Source of the DNA: Puccinia triticina
Taxonomy: Eukaryota; Basidiomycota; Pucciniomycetes; Pucciniales; Pucciniaceae
Reading direction: 5' to 3'
NCBI RefSeq assembly: GCF_026914185.1
Contig: NC_070568.1
Coordinates: 1,798,001-1,862,000 of the forward strand
Length of the DNA stretch: 64,000 nucleotides
Shown: in pieces, positions 46,991-55,510 of the stretch
Layout of the letters: each line of letters begins with the position of its first letter
Position numbering within the stretch: the first letter of the stretch is position 1
The notes under the pieces: model-generated
Databases searched by the model: none
Told to the model about the DNA's origin: nothing
What the model saw: only the letters and a program-made list of their open reading frames with translations
Made by a program: the position numbers and the translations under genes

Positions 46991-47646
46991 ATCATTGTTG
47001 TAGGTTTTTCTGCGGAGATACTCACTCCGGAGAGCCATGGCGACCTGTTCCGCTGAGATATGGGGCTGATTCATGAGGGAGGAGATGCAATTAATCCAGT
47101 CGCTCGGGAGAGAGTTGATGAGATCCGTTGCGTGGATTTCATCAATGGTGAGGGGTCTTCCTTCGGTGATGAGTTCCTCGAGACGTCCTGCTACTTTGGC
47201 GACAGAGTCGATATGGTCGAGCATGTCTTCGGTCTCCATTTTGGAGGTGGAGAGTTTCCGGAGCCAGTACATGCGGCCTCCGGCCAAACAGTCCTTATGA
47301 GCTAAAGAGCCTCCCACGCCTTGGCAGCATCAGTTCGATGTGGTTTGCTGTAGCGAAAGTTCGTCGGGTCGACGATCTGGGAGAGAAGGGTGCAGACGGC
47401 TTTGTTGTCTCTTGCCCAGTTTGCTGGCTGATTCTCTGGTGGGATGGGCGTAAGGACATACATGAGGTTGACGTTGTCTAGGAGCATCGTAACCTGATAC
47501 TCCCAGTCAGAGTAGTTTGGACCGGAGTCGGCGGCTTTGAGAGTGAGGAGCTTAGCTCCTTGAATCTTTGGGGATGAGTGGTCGTCATTTAGATCAACTC
47601 CGAGGGTGAGAGCCGGTATTGGCTTTGATCCGGAAGCGTCCAACAT
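46991..47646 (-). pseudogene. Copia Gag, frameshifted
   Basis: The N-terminal part starts at ATG 47646 (SGPNYSDWEYQVTMLLDNVN is typical of the copia-type Gag front) and shifts frame near 47310. The rest reads KDCLAGGRMYWLRKLSTSKM...HISAEQVAMALRSEYLRR. TAA at 46988-46990 follows, after which the frame continues toward the zinc knuckle. Gag would form the particle that packages element RNA. Confidence 0.82.
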
Positions 47647-47741
47647 GGTGTGAAGAGAGGTTTGATCCTTCGAGAGAGAACACTATCGCCACTCAATAGT
47701 ACAATATTTAACGTGCGTTGTTGTTCTCAGCTGGAGCCTAG

Positions 47742-47756
47742 CGCGGGCTCATAACC
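47742..47756 (-). promoter_or_regulatory. Primer binding site of the copia element (half-tRNA type)
   Basis: On the minus strand GGTTATGAGCCCGCGC directly follows the 5' LTR. It is complementary to the anticodon region of initiator tRNA-Met (GGGCTCATAACC) and not to a tRNA 3' end. Drosophila copia is known to use such a half-tRNA primer. Confidence 0.65.
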
Positions 47757-48087
47757 TGATAAGCTGAACTGAGGCTGAGACCAGCGGGCACGAGGCGGGT
47801 CGAGTGAGCGATGGGTGTGGAAGGATAATGTCATTTCACATCAGACTAGAGAAGCAGGGACAACAGAGAAAGAAAACAAGAGAAAGAGAAAGAGCTACTA
47901 TACCTGAGACCAGCGGGCACGAGGCGGGTCGAGTGAGCGATGGGTGTGGAAGGATGAGGAGAAGATCCTTCCACGCCCGCTGAGCTCAGGTATACTACAT
48001 ACAAGTGAAATGATATGTGAAACCTGGATGAAATGTGTAAAGCATAGAAAGAGAATGAAAACACAAACTGATACCAATATCTCAAAA
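47757..48087 (-). repeat. 5' LTR of the copia element
   Basis: 331 bp, nearly identical to 41817-42147. The outer terminal bases read CTCAAAA where the other copy has CTCAACA. Confidence 0.9.
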
Positions 48088-48163
48088 CGGAGGCCCCAGG
48101 TCTCTTATAGCCAAAGATGCTGGCCGCACTTGGGTGTCGTGTCTCCACGACGTTCTTGTTGAA

Positions 48164-48265
48164 CTAAATCCACGCGTAGAACATTCGCGTGGATTGTACT
48201 CACTCGAACCTTGACAACTAAATCCACGCGTGGAACATTCGCGTGGATTGTGCTCACTCAAGCTT
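48164..48265. repeat. Tandem pair of AATCCACGCG hairpins
   Basis: AATCCACGCG-TRGAACATT-CGCGTGGATT occurs twice about 60 bp apart, each a perfect 10-bp stem with a 9-base loop, within duplicated CAACTAAATCC...TCACTC context. It lies in the 752-bp insertion right of the copia element. Confidence 0.85.
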
Positions 48266-48466
48266 GACAACCCTTGAGTGTTACCCAGCTGGGTATGACA
48301 CTCGATGGCAATCTACTCAGTTGCGCACGCGCGCGCACTTGTTGTCTTCAGCGCGTTCTGTGCTTGGAGCGGCAACATGCGCGCCCAGTTCTTCTGTGGT
48401 GCGCTCCGTGTCAGCCTTGGCGCTGTCTGGACTAGCCAAGGGCTGACAAAGACCGAATCAAGCGCG

Positions 48467-49590
48467 ATGGCGGCAAGGATTTCTTCAACAAGGTGCAGAT
48501 CAGTCGTGACGACTGGGATATAGTCAAAAGATTGAATGATATACTTAGTGTGAGTTTTCATTTTCCTCAAGTCCATCCCAATGGCTGTTTTTAATTATTT
48601 TTTCAATTATCACATTGGTCTTTTTTAGGAATTCTACTTTGTAACAAAAAAGATGGAGGGGGATCACTCCTCGGCTGGCCTCATGATATATGAATACAAA
48701 GGTATCAAGGATTTCCTCCGAGAACAGCTCAACTCGGTCACCAAACCCGAACTCCAACGCATGATCCGCACCATGCTATTAAAAACATCCACCTATCTCA
48801 ATGAAGCCTTGGACTGTGATGCAGTCATCCTAGCCACAATGTTGAACCCCACCTATTGGTCATCAATCTTCCATGTTTGGTTTTCCTCTTCCAAAACCCG
48901 CGCACAAAGAATACTCCAACATCACTACAACAAACGGAAGGCTTCATTTGAAGCTGCATTGGGCTCAAAGACAGCCTCAAGCCCTCCGGTTGAAGCCAGT
49001 ACCCAGCCTGACAAACATCGTTGACCAGGACGGAACATCAATTTTTTCCCAGAGGCTGTCAAGACACCCCCGGACAACGAGTTGGCTACTTACCTTTTGG
49101 GCAAGTTCAAACTCCCAGCTGATCAAGGAGAGCAATTTCTCAAGTGGTGGAAGGTACGGTTTTTCTCTTTAATCTTAACATCCTGCTCCAGAACCCTTAC
49201 TGAACAAACTACATCCTTTGTACCTATCAGAAACATCAAGTCGAGTTCCCAGTCTTTGCCTCAATGGCCAAAGACTACCTCGCTTGCTCAGCCACCTCAG
49301 CAACGGTGGAACAATGCTTCTCGGCAGCCGCTGATGTTTGTGGACGCGACCAAGGCAGTTTGGCTGCAAGGACAATCGAGCGAGGTGTAAGTTCACACCA
49401 GTGATTGAAACAAGGATATGAAGCGGATGGCGATTTTGCTTCAGCTCAGAGGGTAGTCAACCTTGCTGTGGAAGAAGAGCAGGCCAAAAAACGCAGACCA
49501 GCCAAAGCGACTACTGAGAACGCCCGAAAAGGGCAAAAACATCCCTTCCCCTATATGATGTATTTACTTTTTTTTCTCCATTTCTTGACC
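48467..49590 (+). pseudogene. hAT transposase, 3' part with dimerisation domain
   Basis: The first exon reads KDFFNKVQISRDDWDIVKRL, then an intron (GTGAGT...TTTTAG, about 48550-48629). The next exon has EGDHSSAGLMIYEYKGIKDF and LNEALDCDAVILATMLNPTY. TGA at 49022-49024 interrupts it. After a further intron (about 49155-49230) the C-terminal hAT dimerisation region reads EFPVFASMAKDYLACSATSA...VEQCFSAAAD, then a TGA where the family has Trp. The 5' part lies left of the copia insertion. Confidence 0.78.
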
Positions 49591-50076
49591 TGATCCTGTC
49601 TCCCTGTCCATTTACCTGCAACTCGAAGTTAAAAAAAAATCCCCTCCGATGCCCCAGATACTGCATCAGTATCGCATAGGCCAACTGATGTGATGCATAC
49701 TTTCCCAGATCAATGTATTGGCCCAACCGATGCAATGCATCACTATTGCATCGGCCAGCCAATGCAATGCACATTTGTGTAGATGCCATGTATTGGCAAG
49801 CCAATGCGATGCACTGTATAGGCTGATACATGCATTGCATTGCACCGGTTGCAGCGTTGGTGACAGGTTGATGACTGGGGCTGGCCGTGTCCATGAGGGT
49901 CCAAGAGGGTGTAACTTCCAATCCAGCGGGGTTCCAGTGACGCTTCCAGTGGTGAAGGGGTAAAATTGGCTGTAGAATCCATTTCTGAGTTCCATTTGGT
50001 GTTATCTTGAGTTCTAGGGTGAGTAAATATATGTATGAGGAAAAACTGTTGCTTTTTCACTTTTCCATCTACCACA

Positions 50077-50540
50077 CCGGCACCCGCGGGCGGGTACCGC
50101 CTGCACCCGCCAGGCGGTGCCAGGTGCCCGTTTTTTGGAAAAAGCGGTGCGGTACCCGGGTACCGCCCCCAAGTACCGCTTTGCCCCGCCGGGTTAATCA
50201 GGTAACCCTCAGACCCCCGGCCCTTACCCTGCTTTGAGCTGCCCTCAATGACTGAAAATAGACCGGTCATGGGCCAGGACAGGTCATTGAGGACGGCCCT
50301 GGTGCAATCATTGAGGGGAGTAACAACTCCCCTTGATGACAAGTGTGTACTGGTTGTTGGGGGAGTACCCTTGATGACAATGACCAACCTGTTTGATGAC
50401 CAGAACAGGTTGATCATTGCTGTTCTGCTCATTGAGAGATCCTCCCCCCGATGAACAACCTGTTTTGGTCATCGAGGGGAGGAACTTATGATAAGAAATC
50501 CATTCCAGTCATCAAGGACCCCCCTTGATGATCTCTTTGA
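50077..50540. repeat. GGTACC-rich repeat copy 2 and palindromic cluster
   Basis: From 50083 to about 50195 the sequence resembles 14790-14935 (GGTACCGCC, CGGTGCCAGGTGCC motifs). From about 50240 to 50540 there are GATGACCGG-type palindromic units, several decayed. This was the target of the family A solo LTR. No gene is seen. Confidence 0.65.
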
Positions 50541-52131
50541 TGAAAAAAAGCCGGCGGGTACCGCTGGTACCTGCCTGGTCCGAGCATTTAATCGTTACAG
50601 TGTTTTTGAAAGCTGAATTTGTACCAGCGCACTGAGATTGGTCTGCAAGTCTTGGGCAGTCCAATTTTTTTTTTTTGCTTCAGGTCAGATCAGAGAGTTT
50701 CTGTCTGGCCACGCAACCTACTTTGTCAAATGGGTGCTGAAAGAAGTGTTCTCAAGTCTTGATGAGTTTGCTGACCTTTTTATTTGGAAACCCAGAACAT
50801 ATGTAAGAGTTGTGTTGGTCCCCGTGGTTTATCTTCATTATGTACAGGAGCTAAGTGGAGGCTTACTGGAGCTCAATATAGTTCATCTGAGCTGAATTGG
50901 TGTGTAGTGGGAGCATCATTGGGATGGATGGCCCAGCTTGACAGGCTGAGTTTGCCTGTACCGGGGCTGAGTTCAGCTGAGTTTTGGAGCTGAATTTGAG
51001 CCGCATTGAGCTGAATTGGCTGTGTCAGAGCTGACCTGAGCTGTGTTTTCAGGAGCTGAGTTGAGCTGTGTGTGCAGGAGCCGAGTTGAGCTGTGTGTAC
51101 AGGGGCTGAATTGAGCTGTGTGTACAGGAGCTGAGCTGAGCTGAGCTGAGCTGTGTGTACAGGAGCTGAATTGAGCTGTGTGTGCAGGAGCTGAGCTGAG
51201 CTGTTGAGTTTAGCTGTGTCTACAGGGGCTGAGCCCAATGGGTATGGTATTATGGATCTCAGCTGGTGCATCTCTGATTCAGCTCACCCATCTCTGCAGT
51301 GAATTTGGCTTCAAGCCAATAATACTGCCAATTTTATCTTTGGTTTGAAGCGGATATATTGGATTCACATAGGTGGCCTGTGCGCGGCACTGATTGCTCC
51401 GTGGACAATTTTACATGTGTTCCAAAATTGATCACCCCACCACCAAGACAATATATTGTTCCAATACAATTAGTCAAGTATTCTATCTGTTACAGTGTTG
51501 ATTCCAGTGTTTTTTGCGAAATTAAATTTTTGACTCCCATTCTGGATAGCACAATTAATTTTCTGACTCCCAAAATTGCCCCGGGTCAATTTGTGGTGCT
51601 GGGGACCGGGGCTGGATGACAAAATCTGGTCTTCCAGATGTCCGCAACATGTGGGAGTTGGAAAGTTAATTTTTGGGAGTCAATTTTTCAACTCCTTATT
51701 TAATTTAAATAATTTTCTAGTGATTTGGGGGTTGAATATCTTCCCCTTGCCTGCCAGCCTGCAGATATTATCCACAAGCCCCTCCAGCGGAGAGCCCCCC
51801 TGGCAAGGTCCCTCGGACCCTCCGTTTGAGAGGCTTGGTTAAGCTAGGGTGAACCTGGGGTGTCCACTGTCACCCATTCTCACCCCAGGCCAAAATCTTT
51901 GGCGCGCCCACTGTACAGGAGAATGTACTATAGCGTGTGTTGTGTCGCGTACAATGTAGGTAAATACAAGGGAAAATGACATGAAAAAGTCAATCTACAC
52001 TTCAAAAAAATCCGGGTTGGTGTGTTTGACAACACAAATAATAATGGAATTAGGACAGGGCAAATCCTCAGCGAGGCCCGTATGGCGGCTACCGGAAAGC
52101 TTGGAAAGGCGGGATTGCTTTTTAGGAGTGA
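50541..52131. other. Gene-free spacer left of the receptor gene
   Basis: There is no supportable gene. From about 50900 to 51235 it holds a degenerate minisatellite of GAGCTGAGCTGTGTGTACAG-like units, listed separately. The part right of 51900 is the downstream flank of the STE3 gene. Confidence 0.45.
50900..51235. repeat. GAGCTGA/TGTGTACAG minisatellite
   Basis: About ten units of 28-36 bp combine GAGCTGAGCTG or GAGCTGAATTGAGCTG with TGTGTGTACAG. Unit length varies by insertion of extra GAGCT words, as expected from slippage. Confidence 0.8.
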
Positions 52132-53508
52132 TCACAGATCGACTACGGCTGACGCACTCCAGTGAGCTTGCGTATTAGAGTTGGCATCAGCGGGAAAGTT
52201 GACGTCATTGCAAAAGGAAAGGTTAAAAGCAACCCACTTTTTTGGCACACCGATTCTTCTCAAAAGCGATTGAGACGGTTGTGATCCCCGCCGCAACCAG
52301 TCCGATGGAGATGGCAGCAAATTGTCCAGGTGGAGGGTGCGCGCAACTTTCACATATACCGCAATCGACTCATTGGCAAAAGAGAAAAAAAAGAACACTG
52401 TTAGACCAGCAGTCACCGAAAGCCAATCCCGAAGGTTGAGTTGGTAGGCAGAGTTCTTGCGAACGTCTGACAGCTGAGATCGGAGTAATTAGTGGGTAAT
52501 TCGACCAATGCTGAGGAAATTCTTTTCTGATTAAAGGCAGTTTGCTAACCTTGTTATCGACATCATGGATGTACCCCCATGATTTCCAAGGAACAAAGGG
52601 GCCAATATCATTAAGAATCGTAACAGTCCCGGCGATTGTGTAAGGAGCTGATATGCATAGATATGTAGCTGCCAAAGCGCACATACGAATGAAGCGTGAT
52701 TTGTTCAGGGGCGTCCTAGACCTGGCTATTAAATGGGATAGTTCGCTGTGCTGGCGGATCAACCAGTAGAGAACGTAGACTGCCCGCAGCGGATAATTTC
52801 AGCACAACGAATGACTTTGGTACCAGGAGGGACTTACGTGCATATCCACAAGCGATACCACACATGATAGGTGACCAAATTATAAAAATAAAGATTGTAG
52901 GCCAGGATAAAACCGATACATTAGAACAGCCAACTAGCGGTTCAACTTCATAACGAGCAACCTGGAACACGACAGACAGAACAGCTATAGCAGCTGGAAT
53001 CCCAAAAGACAACACATAATCGGTCCATATTCTAGCTCGGGCCGTTGAATTATCTTCCAGCGTATTTGGAGTGACTATTCTGGCCAGGTAGCGTATAATG
53101 CAACAATTCGCAATGAGTAATCCTAACGGACCGACCATCGTAAGCTGAGGGTTTATCAAATCAGTATCTGATCGCTTCCATCCGACTTGGAACAAAGTCA
53201 AGTATTAAAAACGAAAAATCGGCCTACCTTGGCAGAAACATCACAAAATATCGGAGCTTTGTCTTGCGCATCGTCCATCCACACAATTCCGTTGATCTAT
53301 GGTAAATCTGATTTGAGCACATGCGGTATTGGCCTGATGAGATGATTGAGTTCGAACCCACGAAGCCCAACAAATTTAAGATAACCACCCAGATTCCAAA
53401 CGCGGCAGGTCCAGAATGACCTTGGATCAGATGTGAGACCGCTGGAGCAATGTTGATCAGGGCGCACAACAGGGATAGTGCCAAGTAGGCGATAAAATCG
53501 GAGGTCAT
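52132..53508 (-). CDS. STE3: STE3-type mating pheromone receptor
   Basis: A seven-transmembrane G-protein-coupled receptor for lipopeptide mating pheromone at the plasma membrane. Five exons: 53508-53362, 53296-53228, 53144-52838, 52779-52550 and 52473-52132. Introns of 65, 83, 58 and 76 bp, all GT...AG and in phase, give 364 residues, normal for STE3. Exon 1 carries TM1 and most of TM2. The exon 1/2 junction creates NLLGF/INGIVWMDDAQDKAP, followed by IFCDVSAK, the family's W-D...P..CD signature. Then come GPLGLLIANCCIIRYLARI (TM3), DYVLSFGIPAAIAVLSVVF (TM4), VGCSNV, TM5, SRFIRMCALAATYL (TM6), PWKSWGYIHD and TM7 (WLSVTAGLTVFFFFSFANES). The tail is short. I chose the start at MTSDF because TM1 follows directly. 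No stop or frameshift is present, unlike the TE genes around it. The divergent neighbour is the pheromone gene. Confidence 0.9.
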
Positions 53509-54165
53509 GTTGGAGGAGGGAGATAGTCTGCGTGATAGGGATGATAAGAATGAGGAGAAATAAGCGACCCAGAGATCGAGGGCCTTTACCTGACTAGCTG
53601 ACTGGACTCCAAGAGTTAATGGTGCTGCACATTTTGACAAAGGAAACCTGCGTCAGGGTGTGCGTAGGCCCGTATGTAGCAGCCTCACATGCTGGAAAAG
53701 GAATTCATAAGAAGCTCGAAGTTTCCGGTTTTCATAGTTGTACATATTTGTTTAGATTTAAAGGGGTGAATACATAAATCGGTACATATTTGCATAGTTA
53801 GAATGAATGGCTCTACCAAAAATATTTGATTGCACCTATGTATTTACATACATACGACCTGCGAAAGGATGTGCAATAAATTCGTATGTATGTAAGTTCT
53901 TGTGTATGCATAATTCATCTTAATTCATAGACGTTTTTCTTTTGTTTGCATCGATTACGTATTTTAAATGCATACGACCTACATCCATATGCAGCCCGAC
54001 CCTCCAGTATATGTATGTATGTGTATAGCACCCATACATATTCATTTTGCCTCGGGCCCAAAAACATTTTAAATGGAGGCGACACGATCTTCATAGATCT
54101 TCATACATGAATAGATCTTCATGTATGTGAATATGTATGTACATAACGTGGTCATGTACTCCGAA
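53509..54165. promoter_or_regulatory. Divergent intergenic region between receptor and pheromone genes
   Basis: 874 bp separate the two start codons. The region is AT-rich with many ATACATAC and TATGTATG words (about 53810-54140) and a duplicated ATAGATCTTCATRYATG segment near 54090-54130. Both promoters must lie here or in the adjacent repeat. I do not recognise a confirmed pheromone-response element. Confidence 0.5.
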
Positions 54166-54255
54166 GCTTTTCCACTCCGTTTGAGTTTTGTTTTCGCTGA
54201 TACATAGTTTGTTCATATGGCTTTTCCACTCAGTTTGAGCGATTTTTTTTCGCTG
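54166..54255 (+). promoter_or_regulatory. Duplicated 35-bp promoter motif upstream of the pheromone gene
   Basis: GCTTTTCCACTCCGTTTGAG followed by TTTTCGCTG occurs at 54166 and again, slightly changed, at 54220, a spacing of 54 bp. A TATA-like GTATAAGAA follows the second copy at about 54255, roughly 120 bp before the start codon. The duplication looks like a paired upstream regulatory site. Confidence 0.5.
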
Positions 54256-54381
54256 TATAAGAATTCCTAGCGGTCCTCAGCAAATCTGCAGCGACTTCAG
54301 CCTCTACTCCCTTCGTCCAGCGTTGGAACAGCCCGAAAGCAACTCTGTCATCCGATTGTGATCAAGAAGAAAATCATCGCC

Positions 54382-54483
54382 ATGTCATCAGAATCAAAGG
54401 ATACCATCTCTAAAGGACATCCCTGGCCAGTGGGAGCATCAGGTGAAATCGGGGGCGGTAATCATTACTGCATTATCTGCTAG
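54382..54483 (+). CDS. mfa: CaaX lipopeptide mating pheromone precursor
   Basis: A 33-residue protein starts at ATG 54382 and ends with TAG at 54481-54483. Its last residues are GGGNHYCIIC, a Cys-aliphatic-aliphatic-X box for farnesylation, removal of the last three residues and carboxymethylation. The N-terminus (MSSESKDTISK) is polar as in other precursors, and the mature peptide would be a short stretch ending in ...HYC. It would be secreted and bind the STE3 receptor of the opposite mating type. It is divergent from the receptor gene, with start codons 874 bp apart, as at basidiomycete P/R loci. A possible intron-like GT...CAG follows the stop in the 3' region. The length is too small for homology to be decisive; the C-terminal motif plus context carry the call. 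Confidence 0.8.
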   Translation: MSSESKDTISKGHPWPVGASGEIGGGNHYCIIC

Positions 54484-55186
54484 GTGCTCCCGTCCCATGC
54501 TGTGTTACCTGTGTTCCTTTCGTTAATAATTTATTTTGTTGTTTTCCTCGTCAGCGGCTGAAACCGAAAGCTATTGACGAAACGAGCACGGATGTCGGTG
54601 ATCAGATTTTGAAAGTAGCAGGTGCCACCTACATAGACAGAAACCCCTGAAGAAATGTTACACCCAGCAACAGCAACTTCAAAATCTAGATGCCCCTGGC
54701 GGCGGAATGGCTCGACTGTTCATTAAGCATTTCACCTGTCAAGCACTCCTTCCCCGCCCTATCTGAGTGTGCTATTCTTTTCTGTACATGGCCTTCCATA
54801 AAAGAATTCGAAACTGTGATAGCATGTACATATTTACTTTCAACATCAAGCACAGAGGAGAGGAAACAATTCTCGACTCTCAGCGCTGTTTTGCCCGAGA
54901 GTGAGAGCACATTTACATCATCGCCACTTGTCAGGCCTGCTGGAATCGACTTGAAAGTGCTCCCGGCCAGAATTGCTTGCCTAGCGCTCTTACCAACAGC
55001 GAAGCAGTCTCTCTGGAAGGCGCTTTGCTGCCACTCTGGACAGCAATAGCAAAGCGATCTTTCCTGGAAGTTTCTTCGCTGCCGTTCTGGATAGCGACTT
55101 GAAAGCAACATCCAGCTGGATTGCTTTGCTGTCAGTGTTCAGAGCGGCAGTAAAGCGAACTGAAGAGTCAATCTTCGGAGTGTATC
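54484..55186. other. Downstream flank of the pheromone gene
   Basis: No gene is supported. Frames on both strands at 54686-55111 lack domains and overlap repeated AAAGCGA...CTGGATAGC words at about 55020-55130. The 3' end of the pheromone transcript should fall within the first few hundred bases. Confidence 0.45.
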
Positions 55187-55447
55187 TTGATGGTGACCGG
55201 ACCGCTAAGGGTAGGTCGCCTAGGTCCAAGCACGCGAGCTTGTGGAGCCAGGCCCAAACCGGGGAGTCGGAGATGACGTCAGTGGCGCGGCCCGCGAACC
55301 TTACACGCGTACCTCCCCTGACTCAGCCCAAGTTTCAAACCTTAAGCTTCCCAGTCCCCATCCAGGTCCCACCATCCACAACTCTCCCCGACAGTCTCGC
55401 TATTTCACTATCATCACTATCACTGCTGGTAGCAGCTCCTATTTTTG
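55187..55447 (+). repeat. A1 repeat
   Basis: 261 bp starting TTGATGGTGACCGG and ending CTCCTATTTTTG, nearly identical to 59697-59957. Confidence 0.9.
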
Positions 55448-55510
55448 AGACATCTAACGAGCTCCTATTTTTGCGATTTTTGCGACATCTAACGACTGAT
55501 CGACGAGAAG

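Larger units (their letters stand above)
41817..48087 (-). mobile_element. Complete Ty1/copia retrotransposon
   Basis: Two 331-bp LTRs (41817-42147 and 47757-48087) are flanked by CGGAG on the outside (41812-41816 and 48088-48092). On the minus strand the order is 5' LTR, primer binding site, gag, protease, integrase, reverse transcriptase, RNase H, polypurine tract AAGGGGGGG and 3' LTR, the copia order. The pol frame is continuous through to RNase H when the 808-bp insertion at 43125-43932 is removed. Several stop codons disable it. The two LTRs differ slightly, including the terminal base pair of the outer right LTR. Confidence 0.92.
41434..48461. mobile_element. Unclassified 752-bp insertion hosting the copia element
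   Basis: GCGCG flanks it on both sides (41429-41433 and 48462-48466), a 5-bp target duplication. Without the copia element (and its duplication) it is 752 bp: 41434-41816 and 48093-48461. No gene is present. The size and 5-bp duplication suggest a solo LTR, but the ends are not TG...CA. The right half contains two tandem hairpins built on AATCCACGCG. Confidence 0.6.
39315..49859 (+). mobile_element. hAT transposon with nested insertions
   Basis: The termini are CAACGCTGCAACC and its inverse GGTTGCAGCGTTG, flanked by GTGACAG on both sides (39308-39314 and 49860-49866), a 7-bp direct repeat; hAT duplications are normally 8 bp, so one base may have changed. Both ends carry many subterminal copies of GATGCRATGCA-like motifs within about 230 bp. 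Between them is a spliced BED-finger/hAT transposase gene. It is cut by a 752-bp insertion (41434-48461) that itself contains the copia element. It sits inside the family A solo LTR. Confidence 0.85.
22517..50076 (-). repeat. Family A solo LTR split by two nested insertions
   Basis: The LTR begins TGTAAGACTC at 22517 and ends CTACCACA at 50076, with CCGG on both sides (22513-22516 and 50077-50080). Its own sequence is 22517-23368, about 39267-39314 and 49860-50076. The gypsy element and the hAT element occupy the rest. It is more diverged from the other family A LTRs than they are from each other, which fits its being the oldest layer here. Confidence 0.85.

Noticed and set aside
53186..53227. 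A 42-bp second intron in the STE3 gene ending at TTCCAAG
   Set aside because: It puts the next exon in the wrong frame. The acceptor at 53145 gives the correct frame and a family-like junction.
54686..55111. Frames on both strands downstream of the pheromone gene
   Set aside because: They overlap each other, have no domain, and fall in a repeat-containing flank.
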